Translations under genes and position numbers: made by a program
Source: Dongia_B sp964406155
GTDB taxonomy: Bacteria; Pseudomonadota; Alphaproteobacteria; Dongiales; Dongiaceae
Direction of reading: 5' to 3'
Assembly (NCBI GenBank): GCA_964406155.1
Contig: CAYOQR010000019.1
Coordinates: 14,987-78,986 of the forward strand
Length of the DNA stretch: 64,000 nucleotides
The notes under the pieces: model-generated
Seen by the model: the letters and a program-made list of their open reading frames with translations, nothing else
Database searches by the model: none
What the model was told of the DNA's origin: nothing
Part shown: piece by piece, positions 27,401 to 35,358 of the stretch
Numbering within the stretch: position 1 is the first letter of the stretch
Layout of the letters: each line of letters begins with the position of its first letter

Positions 27401-27737
27401 GATAAATCTCGATCAGAGCCAGATCGATATCAAGGGAACCCTGGTGCCGGCTTATGCCTTCAACAGCATCCTCAGCAACATTCCGGTGATCGGCAATATT
27501 CTGCAGGGTGGCGCGGGCGAGGGCCTGTTCGCGGCAACCTATGCGATCACCGGCGGCCTGGTGGAACCGAAGATCGACGTCAATGCCTGGTCGGCCCTGG
27601 CGCCGGGCTTCCTGCGCAACCTCTTCACCGATGACGGCACCGGGCATGACAATTCGGCGCCTGACGATAAATCGGCGCCGTCGAAACCGGCACCCTCTGC
27701 CAATCCGGTGTTGAACAGCGGCAAGGTGAACAACTGA
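24483..27737 (+). CDS. AsmA-like / DUF3971 envelope protein
   Basis: The 1084-residue protein has one N-terminal membrane segment (about residues 10-29) and a long beta-rich periplasmic part with repeated motifs such as LTGHFTLHNDSRKIEVD and GKINLDQSQIDIKGTLVPAYAFNSILSNIPVIGNIL near 975-1010, the AsmA_2 signature. This is the plan of bridge-like lipid transfer proteins (YhdP/TamB/AsmA type) that span the periplasm to carry phospholipids to the outer membrane. The start is GTG at 24483, with another GTG two codons later possible. The C-terminus is Lys/Pro/Ser-rich. Divergent from glnE. Confidence 0.82.
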   Translation: MAVIRRTTRILLEALGAILAGLALLVGFLAWRLTHEGPIHLRFLVPYMEEAVNGPDQDLKVAIDDTILTWAGWQRALDIRGVNLHIRDQRGRDLATIPEAAISLSARALMRGMIAPSRIEVFGASLRLWRSPDNRLMFGPRELGGNDAVTGEQDSDRQSEILARVLGEMLQPPDPRKQTGYLRELAIIGGQVTLADRVTGAFWRAEQVQIDVTRDAEGLDGTLSLLSPDLGLPATLTGHFTLHNDSRKIEVDTQVTNLQASKLGLVQPGLGVLSNADVKLSGRLKSEFDLDGKIGPAHFELTGGAGMISLPGHTKQPIPLQSLTLAGKIDSTNDVIKIYDLTADISGPVLRLTGSIEGLLTGKAADGGPLRLHLQLSASKVDAALMDGYWPIGMAEDTRAWLVPNIPAGMVDDLQADMLLRLPAAPGQKPEVQVNGTMQASGLTVHYLRPLPPIMDGAATATFTEKQFAADIKSGGVGKIKITGGKLLITGLDVEDQDISVGGDLVAPLTDALTLLDNPRLGYPSKLGLKPADSSGDAKAHIQFDFPAAKNLTFAKVKLAVKATLDNIGLKKAMFGQDVTEGNLTLDLNQNGMTIKGPAKLAGAPLDLTWIENFTDSGPFDQQIHAVGMATAEQRALLGYDYRPMVDGPVKADLTFTRFPDKRGQLDGVFDLKDATVNVDFLKWTKAPGAAGTARMRLDLQGDKAIAIPSFDLAANDLSATGNLTFKPDGGIDKIKFTKAIYGHTNIDNVDVAFVDNRIDVVIGGGVFDIEPYYTATTSTAPKDQATLDKEEQTPQRPFTVKAAHLAMARVAEGRELKDVAVELSHDPMWWDIIDVHATLPSGAPLSLVYRPAGNGTHQLTAQTKDGGGALKALNLYDSIKGGELSITGTVTDSEPHRPLRGKLDMKSYRLVGTPFFVRFLTVASLTGLADILTGEGFFFDGVSAKFTKTRGVIDVKNFRSAGPSIGLTASGKINLDQSQIDIKGTLVPAYAFNSILSNIPVIGNILQGGAGEGLFAATYAITGGLVEPKIDVNAWSALAPGFLRNLFTDDGTGHDNSAPDDKSAPSKPAPSANPVLNSGKVNN

Positions 27738-27773
27738 CGCCGGTCGCCGGGCCGGCGTCAGTTGCTGTCGAGA

Positions 27774-29027
27774 TCAGACGGCGCGGATGACGGCGTGGCG
27801 CTTCTTGCCGGAGGAGAGCTTGATCACGCCGTCGGCATTGATATCGCCGGTGCCGATCTTGCGGTTCTCATCCTCGATCGCCGTATCGTTGAGGCGCGCG
27901 CCGCCGCCCTTGATCAGGCGACGGGCTTCGCCGTTGCTGGCAACCAGGCCGCTGCGGCGCAGCAGCTCATAGGCGACGATACCGACGGCCAGCTCGCTTT
28001 GGGGAATGTCGATGCTCGGCAGTTCCTCGCCGAGCCCGCCTTCGACGAAAGTGCGCCGCGCGGTTTCCGCCGCCGCCGCCGCCGCTTCGGCGCTATGGCA
28101 CAAGGCGGTGGCCTCGTTCGCAAGGATGATCTTCGCCTCGTTGATCTCGGCGCCCTGGAGCTTTTCCAGCCGGTCGATTTCATCCAGCGGCAGATCGGTG
28201 AAGAGCTTCAGGAAGCGGCCGACATCGGCATCCTCGGTATTGCGCCAGTACTGCCAGAAATCATAGGGCGAGAGGCGTGTCGGGTTGAGCCAGATGGCGC
28301 CGGCCGCCGTCTTGCCCATCTTGGCGCCGGAGGCGGTGGTGATCAGCGGCGCGGTCAGGCCGAACAGGTCCTTGTTGTCGACGCGCCGGCCGAGCTCGAC
28401 GCCGTTGACGATATTGCCCCATTGATCGGAGCCGCCCATCTGCAGGCTGCAGCCATGGCGCCGCGACAATTCGAGGAAGTCGTAGGCCTGCAGGATCATG
28501 TAGTTGAATTCGAGGAAGCTCAGCGGCTGCTCGCGGTCGAGGCGCAGCTTCACGGAATCGAAGCTCAGCATCCGGTTGACCGAGAAATGGCGGCCGAAAT
28601 CGCGCAGGAATTCGATGTAGTTGAGATGATCGAGCCAGTCGGCATTGTTGACCATGATCGCATCGGCCTTGCCGCTGCCGAAGGTCAGGTAGCCGCTGAA
28701 CGACTTCTTGATGCTGTCGAGATTGGCGTTGATGTCCTCGACGCTCAGCAGCCGGCGCGCCTCGTCCTTGCCGGACGGATCGCCGACCTTGGTCGTGCCG
28801 CCGCCCATCAGCGCGATGGCGCGGTGGCCGGTCTGCTGCAGGCGGCGCAGCAGCATGATCTGCACCATATGGCCGACATGCAGGCTGTCGGCGGTCGCGT
28901 CGAAGCCGATATAACCGGCGATCGGACCCTTGGCGGCGAGGGCGTCCAGTTCCTCCAGTGCCGTGCACTGGTGCAGGTAACCGCGCTCGATGATCACGCG
29001 CAGGAAGTCGGATTTCGGCTTAAACAT
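27774..29027 (-). CDS. tyrS: Tyrosyl-tRNA synthetase
   Basis: The 417-residue class I synthetase charges tRNA-Tyr. ATP-binding HIGH appears as HVGH in ATADSLHVGHMVQ near residue 50, the KMSKS loop as KMGKT near 240, and the tyrosine pocket YMILQAYDFLEL with GGSDQWGNI near 180-200. A C-terminal S4-like RNA-binding domain (LVASNGEARRLIKGGGARLND) occupies about 355-405. ATG 29027 (MFKPKSDFLRV) fits the family; an ATG 29 codons earlier gives non-family sequence. Divergent from anmK. Confidence 0.95.
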   Translation of the reverse strand: MFKPKSDFLRVIIERGYLHQCTALEELDALAAKGPIAGYIGFDATADSLHVGHMVQIMLLRRLQQTGHRAIALMGGGTTKVGDPSGKDEARRLLSVEDINANLDSIKKSFSGYLTFGSGKADAIMVNNADWLDHLNYIEFLRDFGRHFSVNRMLSFDSVKLRLDREQPLSFLEFNYMILQAYDFLELSRRHGCSLQMGGSDQWGNIVNGVELGRRVDNKDLFGLTAPLITTASGAKMGKTAAGAIWLNPTRLSPYDFWQYWRNTEDADVGRFLKLFTDLPLDEIDRLEKLQGAEINEAKIILANEATALCHSAEAAAAAAETARRTFVEGGLGEELPSIDIPQSELAVGIVAYELLRRSGLVASNGEARRLIKGGGARLNDTAIEDENRKIGTGDINADGVIKLSSGKKRHAVIRAV

Positions 29028-29206
29028 CGTCGGCTCGTTTGTTTGGTCTGAAACTTTGCTAAAATTGGGCGAATGGCCGGTGATGTAACACATAAGGTGC
29101 AGGCCAGCAATCAAGGGGCCGGCCCCGAAAAACCGGCCGGAACGGTGGAGCGGTTCGGATATGCTGGCCCCGTCGGATGGACAGGAAGTTGGGAAGGAAG
29201 GGACGA

Positions 29207-30349
29207 ATGTCTGAGGCGGCGGAAATCTGGGCCATCGGGCTGATGAGCGGCACCTCCTGCGACGGGGTCGATGCGGCGCTGCTGCGCACCGACGGCCACC
29301 GGGTGACGGAGTTCGGGCCGACCGTGACCGTGCCCTATGACGACGCCTTCCGGGCCGATTTGCGAAGCTGCCTCGGCGGCGGCGGGCCCATCGCTTCGGT
29401 CGAACGGGAACTGACGGAACGGCATGTCGCGGCGGTCCGCGACCTGCTCGATTTGGCGGGCCGGTCGGCCGCCGAGATCAGCCTCATCGGCTTTCACGGC
29501 CAGACCGTGCTGCATGAGCCGGAGAAGGGCCGGACCTGGCAGATCGGCGATGGGGCGCTGCTGGCACAGGCGACCGGGATCACGGTCGTCAACGATTTCC
29601 GCAGCAACGACATGGCGTCGGGGGGGCAGGGTGCGCCACTGGCGCCGGTCTATCACCGGGCCCTGGCGATCGGGCTGACGGGACCGCTGGCCGTGCTCAA
29701 TCTCGGCGGTGTCGGCAATGTCACCTGGATCGGTGCGGCGGAAGATGAAAGGGGGGAGGGTGATGCTGGGAACAACGCGGGCGACGAGACCGGTTCCGCC
29801 GAAACCCTGCTGGCCTTCGATACCGGTCCCGGCAATGCGATGATCGACGACTGGGCGCTCCTGCATACCGGCCGGCCGGTCGATCGCGACGGAATGCTGG
29901 CTAAGACGGGCCGCGTGGATGAGGCTTTGCTGGCGCGGTGGCTCACGCATCCCTATTTCGACGAGCCGGCGCCGAAATCGCTGGATCGCGATGCCTTCCG
30001 GGCGCTGACGCCGAGCGGGCTGTCGGCGGCCGATGGCGCCGCTACCTTGACCGCTTTCACCGCCGCCACCGTGGCCCTGGCGCGGCGCTGGTTTCCCCGG
30101 GAGCCGGCGCGCTGGCTGGTCACCGGCGGCGGCCGTCATAATCCTGTCCTGATGGCCGGATTGCGCGACCGGTTGTCCGGTACCGTCGATCCGGTCGAAG
30201 CGGTCGGATGGGACGGCGATGCCCTGGAAGCACAGGCTTTCGCCTTCATGGCCGTAAGATCCCTAGCCGGTCTGCCGATCAGCTTCCCCGGTACGACGGG
30301 GGCCCCGCGGCCCCTGAGTGGGGGAAAGCTCCATCGGCAAGGCGGCTGA
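29207..30349 (+). CDS. anmK: Anhydro-N-acetylmuramic acid kinase
   Basis: The 380-residue kinase recycles anhydro-MurNAc from cell-wall turnover into MurNAc-6-phosphate. Motifs: GLMSGTSCDGVDAAL near residue 10, GFHGQTVLHEP near 100, FDTGPGNAMIDDW near 205 and VTGGGRHNPVLM near 310, together defining the family. An acidic, low-complexity loop (EDERGEGDAGNNAGDETG) lies near residues 183-200 and looks like a species-specific insertion. ATG 29207 has GGAAGG upstream. Tight clear terminator follows. The tyrS/anmK divergent arrangement is common in alphaproteobacteria. Confidence 0.93.
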   Translation: MSEAAEIWAIGLMSGTSCDGVDAALLRTDGHRVTEFGPTVTVPYDDAFRADLRSCLGGGGPIASVERELTERHVAAVRDLLDLAGRSAAEISLIGFHGQTVLHEPEKGRTWQIGDGALLAQATGITVVNDFRSNDMASGGQGAPLAPVYHRALAIGLTGPLAVLNLGGVGNVTWIGAAEDERGEGDAGNNAGDETGSAETLLAFDTGPGNAMIDDWALLHTGRPVDRDGMLAKTGRVDEALLARWLTHPYFDEPAPKSLDRDAFRALTPSGLSAADGAATLTAFTAATVALARRWFPREPARWLVTGGGRHNPVLMAGLRDRLSGTVDPVEAVGWDGDALEAQAFAFMAVRSLAGLPISFPGTTGAPRPLSGGKLHRQGG

Positions 30350-30361
30350 TGATCGCGAAAA

Positions 30362-30396
30362 CGGCGCCCGTCCGAGTGACGGGCGCCGCTTTTTTT
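30362..30396 (+). terminator. Rho-independent terminator after anmK
   Basis: An 11 bp perfect stem CGGCGCCCGTC / GACGGGCGCCG with a CGAGT loop is followed by C and seven T. It lies 12 bases past the anmK stop. Confidence 0.95.
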
Positions 30397-30424
30397 GTCC
30401 GGCGATGGTGACGAGTGAGGTCGA

Positions 30425-31093
30425 TCAGCGTGAAGCGCGGATCTTGGCGGCCACTTCCGGCACCTGGGTTGCCAGATATTCGTCCACCGTCTGGGTCAGT
30501 TGGTCCAGATGCTCGGTGAAGAAATGGCTGGCGCCCGGAATCATCTTGTAATCGATCTTGATGCCGCGCTGATGGCTCAGCTTGTTGACCAGCTTGGTCA
30601 CGGCTTCCTGCGGCACGATCGTGTCCTGGTCACCCTGGATCATCAGGCCGGAGGACGGGCAGGGTGCCAGGAAGCTGAAATCGTAAATATTCGCCGGCGG
30701 CGCCACCGAGATGAAGCCGCTGATCTCCGGTCGGCGCATCAGCAGTTGCATACCGATCCAGGCGCCGAAGGAGAAGCCGGCGATCCAGCATTGGCTGGCA
30801 TTGGGATTCCAGGTCTGCAGCCAGTCCAAGGCTGCCGCGGCATCGCTGAGTTCGCCCTCACCGCGGTCGAATTTACCCTGGCTGCGACCGACTCCGCGGA
30901 AATTGAAGCGCAGAACGGAAAAGCCAAGCTTTTGATAACATTGGAACAAGGCGTAAATCACCTTGTTGTTCATGGTGCCGCCGTGCTGCGGATGCGGATG
31001 CAGCATCAGCGCGATCGGGGCGTTGGGGCCGCTACCCTGCTGGTAACGGCCTTCCAGACGGCCTTCCGGCCCATTCATGATGACTTCAGGCAT
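30425..31093 (-). CDS. Alpha/beta hydrolase of the COG2945 type
   Basis: The 222-residue cytosolic protein begins with a HPHPQHGGTMNN oxyanion-type strand, has FNFRGVGRSQGKFD near residue 63, the nucleophile elbow GFSFGAWIG near 108, a late Asp in QGDQDTIVPQ and His in GASHFFTEH. All triad residues are present. The family is often annotated as a serine hydrolase of unknown substrate. It faces the isc operon across a 282 bp promoter region. Confidence 0.8.
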   Translation of the reverse strand: MPEVIMNGPEGRLEGRYQQGSGPNAPIALMLHPHPQHGGTMNNKVIYALFQCYQKLGFSVLRFNFRGVGRSQGKFDRGEGELSDAAAALDWLQTWNPNASQCWIAGFSFGAWIGMQLLMRRPEISGFISVAPPANIYDFSFLAPCPSSGLMIQGDQDTIVPQEAVTKLVNKLSHQRGIKIDYKMIPGASHFFTEHLDQLTQTVDEYLATQVPEVAAKIRASR

Positions 31094-31252
31094 GCCTAGC
31101 TAGCTCGATTCCTTAATGTCCGACCGGGCCGCCTGATCGATCGCGTCGGCTGGCAGCGGTTCGATCTGTCACGGCGTTTCGGCGAAAACGGTAAATAGTT
31201 GATTTCATGCAGGGGATTTAAAATACCAGGCTCTGTTCGCTTGCCGGCGACA

Positions 31253-31285
31253 AAACTTGACTGTGGTAGTAGGGCATACTATATC
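31253..31285 (+). promoter_or_regulatory. Promoter of cysE-isc operon overlapped by an IscR type-1-like site
   Basis: TTGACT (31257-31262) and TATATC (31280-31285) are 17 bases apart. The 25 bases at 31253-31277 agree with the IscR type 1 consensus (ATASYYGACTRWWWYAGTCRRSTAT, recalled) at 20 positions, including YYGACT and YAGT. The site covers the -35 and spacer, so holo-IscR would block RNA polymerase, as in E. coli iscR. The start of transcription would be about 85 bases before the cysE ATG. Confidence 0.65.
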
Positions 31286-31375
31286 ACCGGCATAGATAGC
31301 GTTCCCGCATGAGCCTGCGTCAATATCCGACAATTTTCATTGGTCTTGGCGCTGGGCGGCGAGGTAGTAAACACG

Positions 31376-32185
31376 ATGGCCGGTATGATTTTCAAGCGCC
31401 TTGCAGAGGAATTGGACGGGATTATCGCGCGCGACCCCGCGGCGCGGTCCCGTTTTGAGGTGGCACTGACCTATCCCGGCTTCCATGCCGTGATGGCTCA
31501 TCGGCTCGCCAACTGGTTGTGGCGTAGCGGGTTGAAGACTCCCGGCCGGCTGGTGTCCCAGACGGCCCGCTGGCTGACCGGCATCGAAATCCATCCCGGT
31601 GCCCGGATCGGCCAGCGTCTGTTCATCGATCACGGCATGGGCACGGTGATCGGCGAAATGGCGGTGGTCGGCGACGACGTGACCCTCTATCAGGGCGTGA
31701 CCCTGGGCGGCATCCTGCCTTCGGTCAATTCCTCGGCCCAGGTCGGGGTGAAGCGCCATCCGACCCTGGAGGACCGCACCATCGTCGGCGCCGGTGCCCA
31801 GGTGCTCGGCAATATCGTGGTCGGCGTAGGCGCCCGGGTGGGTGCCGCCTCGGTGGTGCTGAAGGATGTGCCCCCGGGCGCGGCCGTGGTCGGTAATCCC
31901 GGCCGGGTCGTGATGCCGAAGGGTAGCTGCAAGAAGGAATTCGATGCCTATGGCATTCCCACCCGCGACCTGCCGGATCCGACGGCGCGGGCGATTGAAG
32001 GGCTGCTGGACCAGGTGTCCAGCCTGCAGGCCCGGTTGAAGGTTTTGGAAGGAGAACTCGAGGACGTCAAAACCCAATCCGTGACCGTCGTGAATGGCGT
32101 GGTCGCGGAGATGGTGACGCTGCCGGAAAGCCACGGCGTCGTCGCTGAACCGGGGACGCCTTGGTTGAAGGAGGCAAGTCGATGA
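31376..32185 (+). CDS. cysE: Serine O-acetyltransferase
   Basis: The 269-residue acyltransferase makes O-acetylserine, the precursor of cysteine. A helical N-terminal part (AHRLANWLWRSG) is followed by hexapeptide repeats from IEIHPGARIGQRLFIDHGMGTVIGE onward and by GVTLGG, GNIVVGVGARVGAASVVLKDVPPGAAVVGNPGRVV. The C-terminal 80 residues are helical and non-conserved. ATG 31376 has GAGGT (31361-31365) upstream; TTG at 31340 is a less likely start. Its stop overlaps the iscR start by 4 bp (ATGA), so cysteine supply and Fe-S assembly are tightly coupled. Confidence 0.93.
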   Translation: MAGMIFKRLAEELDGIIARDPAARSRFEVALTYPGFHAVMAHRLANWLWRSGLKTPGRLVSQTARWLTGIEIHPGARIGQRLFIDHGMGTVIGEMAVVGDDVTLYQGVTLGGILPSVNSSAQVGVKRHPTLEDRTIVGAGAQVLGNIVVGVGARVGAASVVLKDVPPGAAVVGNPGRVVMPKGSCKKEFDAYGIPTRDLPDPTARAIEGLLDQVSSLQARLKVLEGELEDVKTQSVTVVNGVVAEMVTLPESHGVVAEPGTPWLKEASR

Positions 32186-32718
32186 GACTGAGCACCAAAG
32201 GGCGATATGCGGTCATGGCGCTGGTGGATCTCGCCAGCAACAGCAACGGCCGGCCGGTGGCCTTGGCGGATATTTCGACCCGCCAGGAAATCTCGCTGTC
32301 CTATCTGGAGCAACTGTTCGCCAAGCTGCGCCGCAGCGGCCTGGTGAAGAGCGTGCGTGGGCCGGGGGGCGGCTATCTGCTGGCCCGCAGCGCCGAAGAC
32401 ACCCGTATCTCCGATGCCATCCTGGCGGTCGACGAGCCGATCCGGGCGACACGCTGCAAGCCCAATTCCGGCACCGGCTGTCACAGCGACAAGAGCCGCT
32501 GCCTGACCCACGATCTGTGGGAGGAGCTGTCGCATCAGATCCAGTTGTTCCTCAGCTCGGTATCGCTGGCTGATGTCTGCAATCGCCGGGTGTTGGGCAA
32601 GGCCCTGCCGATGGGCCGCGTGGACGGCGCCGCTGCCGCGGAAATCACCGAAGAGATGGACGTCAAGGCTGCGACCCGGCCGGTGCCGGCCGACGGCGCG
32701 CCTGTGGCGGCGGAATAG
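32182..32718 (+). CDS. iscR: Fe-S cluster assembly regulator IscR (Rrf2 family)
   Basis: The 178-residue repressor carries a winged helix-turn-helix (MRLSTKGRYAVMALVDLA to GPGGGYLLAR) and the [2Fe-2S] ligand set C92, C100, C107 and H110 in CKPNSGTGCHSDKSRCLTH, equivalent to the three Cys and His of E. coli IscR. A 60-residue Ala/Pro-rich tail follows. GAAGGAGG precedes the ATG at 32182. It probably represses its own operon through the site at 31253-31277. Confidence 0.93.
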   Translation: MRLSTKGRYAVMALVDLASNSNGRPVALADISTRQEISLSYLEQLFAKLRRSGLVKSVRGPGGGYLLARSAEDTRISDAILAVDEPIRATRCKPNSGTGCHSDKSRCLTHDLWEELSHQIQLFLSSVSLADVCNRRVLGKALPMGRVDGAAAAEITEEMDVKAATRPVPADGAPVAAE

Positions 32719-32771
32719 ACTGGACGCGGATACGATACGACGCGGATACACAGGGACTTGGGACGAGTGGC

Positions 32772-33944
32772 ATGAACAAGCCGGTGACATATCTCGATTA
32801 CAACGCGACCGCCCCGATGCGCCCCGAGGCGCTGTCGGTGATGGCGACTGCGTTGACGGAGACCGGCAATCCCTCCTCGGTGCATCTCTTTGGCCGGGCG
32901 GCCCGCCGTCGCGTCGATGACGCGCGCGAGCAGGTGGCGGCCCTGGTCCGGGGGCGGCCGGAAAACGTGATCTTTACTGCCAGCGGCACCGAGGCCAATA
33001 ACCTGGCCTTGTTCAATCACCGCAATCGCCGCCTGCTGATTTCAGCCATCGAGCATGATTCGGTGCTGAAGCCGGCCCGTGCCGCCGGCGCCGATTTCAT
33101 CCCGGTGCAGCGTTCGGGCGAGGTCGATCTCGAACAGCTCGATTTCATGCTGCGGCGGGACCCGCGCCCGGCTCTGGTGTCGGTGATGCTGGCCAATAAC
33201 GAAACCGGTGTCATCCAGCCGGTCCAGGCGGTCAGTGCCATCGCTCATCGCTACGGCGCGCTGGTGCATTGCGACGCCGCCCAGGCGGCCGGCCGGATCT
33301 CGGTCGACATGGTTGCGCTGGAGGTCGATCTGCTGACGCTCTCGGCGCATAAGATGGGCGGCCCGCAGGGTATAGGTGCCCTTGTCTTGAGCCAGGACCG
33401 CGAGATGTCGGCCATGCTGCTCGGCGGCGGCCAGGAACGCGGCCGGCGGGCGGGCACGGAGAACATCGCGGCGATCGCCGGCTTCGGCGCGGCGGCGATG
33501 GTCGATACCGCGGCGGAAATGGCGGAGATCGCCTATCTGCGCGATGTTCTGGAAGAGCGTCTGCTGGCGCTCGGCCAGCCGGTCACCTTCTTCGGCCGCA
33601 GCCAGGGCATGGCGCTCGGTCAGGGGCAGGTGCGGTTGCCGAATACCAGTTGCTTCGCGTCGGGGACCAAGAACAGCGAGACATTGGTGATGGCGCTGGA
33701 TCTGGCCGGTATCGCGGTCAGCGCCGGATCGGCCTGCTCCTCGGGCAAGGTGCGGCCGAGCCACGTGATCACCGCGATGGGTTTCGATGCGGCGACCGCC
33801 GGAACGGCGATCCGCGTCAGTTTGGGTTGGCAATCAAGCCTGGGAGACATTGAGCGGTTTGTCGCCGCCTGGTCATCCATTCAGGCGCGTGGGGCGGGAA
33901 CGTCTGGCGCAGGGCAGGCTTCCGGCGTTTCGTCGGCGGCTTGA
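32772..33944 (+). CDS. Cysteine desulfurase (NifS/IscS-like), first copy
   Basis: The 390-residue PLP enzyme has TYLDYNATAPMRPEAL at the start, FTASGTEANNLAL near residue 70, SAHKMGGPQGIGAL near 200 with the PLP lysine, and SAGSACSSGKVRPSHV near 325 with the catalytic Cys. It would produce persulfide sulfur from cysteine. It differs clearly from the second copy that follows (it lacks the long lead and its Cys loop ends SGKVRP rather than TSASLEP). The C-terminus is Gly/Ser/Ala-rich. Its stop lies within a tandem 20 bp duplication. Confidence 0.9.
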   Translation: MNKPVTYLDYNATAPMRPEALSVMATALTETGNPSSVHLFGRAARRRVDDAREQVAALVRGRPENVIFTASGTEANNLALFNHRNRRLLISAIEHDSVLKPARAAGADFIPVQRSGEVDLEQLDFMLRRDPRPALVSVMLANNETGVIQPVQAVSAIAHRYGALVHCDAAQAAGRISVDMVALEVDLLTLSAHKMGGPQGIGALVLSQDREMSAMLLGGGQERGRRAGTENIAAIAGFGAAAMVDTAAEMAEIAYLRDVLEERLLALGQPVTFFGRSQGMALGQGQVRLPNTSCFASGTKNSETLVMALDLAGIAVSAGSACSSGKVRPSHVITAMGFDAATAGTAIRVSLGWQSSLGDIERFVAAWSSIQARGAGTSGAGQASGVSSAA

Positions 33945-33980
33945 GCAAGTTAAGGAGAACTTGAGCAAGTTAAGGAGAAA
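33941..33980 (+). repeat. 20 bp tandem duplication at the iscS-iscS junction
   Basis: Copies at 33941-33960 and 33961-33980 are identical at 19 of 20 bases (the last base differs C/A). Each starts TTGAGCAAGTTAAGGAGA and includes a ribosome binding site AAGGAG; the first also contains the stop TGA of the upstream desulfurase. Confidence 0.95.
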
Positions 33981-33987
33981 GAGTGGC

Positions 33988-35289
33988 ATGAGCATCAACG
34001 GAACTTCGACGAACGGCCAGCAGCCGGCTTCCGAGCCCGTTCAGGTCAAGGGCATGACGACGGATGGCAAGAACCAGCCGCATCTGCCGATCTATCTCGA
34101 TTATCAGGCGACGACGCCCTGCGATCCCCGTGTCGTCCAGGCGATGCTGCCGTATTTCACCGAGAAGTTCGGCAATCCGCATTCGCGCAACCATCACTTC
34201 GGCTGGGAAGCGGAAGAGGCGGTTGAGACTGCCCGCCGGCAGGTCGCCTCGATCATCGGTGCCGACGAAAAGGAAGTAATCTTCACCTCGGGTGCGACGG
34301 AATCCAACAATCTGGCGCTGAAGGGTGTGGCTCATTTCCAGAAGGACAAGAAGAACCACATCATCACCACGGTGACCGAGCATAAGTGCATCCTCGATTC
34401 CTGCCGCCACCTGGAGCTGGAAGGCTTCGAGGTCACCTATCTGCCGGTGCAGCAGAACGGCCTGATCGATCTCGAGCAGTTGAAGGCGGCGATCACCGAC
34501 AAGACGGTCATCGTCTCGGTGATGGCGGTCAATAACGAGATCGGGGTCATCCAGCCGCTGGCTGAAATCGGCAAGATCTGCCGTGAACGCAAGGTCTATT
34601 TCCACACCGATGCGGCCCAGGCGGTCGGCAAGATCCCGCTCGACGTCAATGCGATGAATATCGATCTGATGTCGATCTCGGGCCACAAGATCTACGGGCC
34701 GAAGGGTGTTGGCGCGCTTTATGTCCGTCGCAAGCCGCGTGTCCGTCTGGAAGCGCTGATCCATGGCGGCGGCCAGGAACGCGGCATGCGCTCTGGCACC
34801 TTGCCGACACCACTCGTGGTTGGGCTGGGCGAGGCCTGCGCCATCGCCGAAAAAGAGATGGGCGCTGAAAGCGAGCGTCTGAAATATCTGCGTGACCGTA
34901 TGTATGACGGCATCAAGTCGCAACTGTCCGAGGTTTATCTGAACGGCGATCTGGAACAGCGCATCCCCGGCAATCTCAACATCTCCTTCGCCTATGTCGA
35001 AGGCGAAGGCCTGATGATGGGGATCAAGGATCTGGCGGTGTCGTCGGGTTCGGCCTGCACCTCGGCCTCGCTGGAGCCCTCTTACGTGCTGCGCGCCCTG
35101 GGCGTCGAGGAAGAGCTCGCGCATACCTCGCTGCGCCTCGGCATCGGCCGTTTCACCACCGAGCAGGACATCGACTATGCCGTCGAGCATATCGTGCAAT
35201 CGGTCAACCGTCTGCGCGCCATGAGCCCGCTCTGGGATATGGCGCAGGAAGGGATCGACATCAAATCGATCCAGTGGGCGGAACATTGA
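33988..35289 (+). CDS. iscS: Cysteine desulfurase IscS
   Basis: The 433-residue enzyme is the housekeeping sulfur donor for IscU, MnmA and other acceptors. A 25-residue hydrophilic lead precedes LPIYLDYQATTPCDPRVV; further signatures are TSGATESNNLALKGV near 90, ISGHKIYGPKGVGALYVRR near 230 with PLP-Lys and SSGSACTSASLEPSYVLRALG near 350 with the flexible-loop Cys. The C-terminus RAMSPLWDMAQEGIDIKSIQW is that of IscS, used to bind IscU. ATG 33988 has AAGGAGAAA upstream. The TTG at 33961 in the repeat is in frame but less plausible. Confidence 0.95.
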   Translation: MSINGTSTNGQQPASEPVQVKGMTTDGKNQPHLPIYLDYQATTPCDPRVVQAMLPYFTEKFGNPHSRNHHFGWEAEEAVETARRQVASIIGADEKEVIFTSGATESNNLALKGVAHFQKDKKNHIITTVTEHKCILDSCRHLELEGFEVTYLPVQQNGLIDLEQLKAAITDKTVIVSVMAVNNEIGVIQPLAEIGKICRERKVYFHTDAAQAVGKIPLDVNAMNIDLMSISGHKIYGPKGVGALYVRRKPRVRLEALIHGGGQERGMRSGTLPTPLVVGLGEACAIAEKEMGAESERLKYLRDRMYDGIKSQLSEVYLNGDLEQRIPGNLNISFAYVEGEGLMMGIKDLAVSSGSACTSASLEPSYVLRALGVEEELAHTSLRLGIGRFTTEQDIDYAVEHIVQSVNRLRAMSPLWDMAQEGIDIKSIQWAEH

Positions 35290-35358
35290 GGTTCAACTGA
35301 CGATGGACCGGCGCTGATCGGGCGCGGTCGCACCGAATTCGAGTAAGGGAGAATAACC

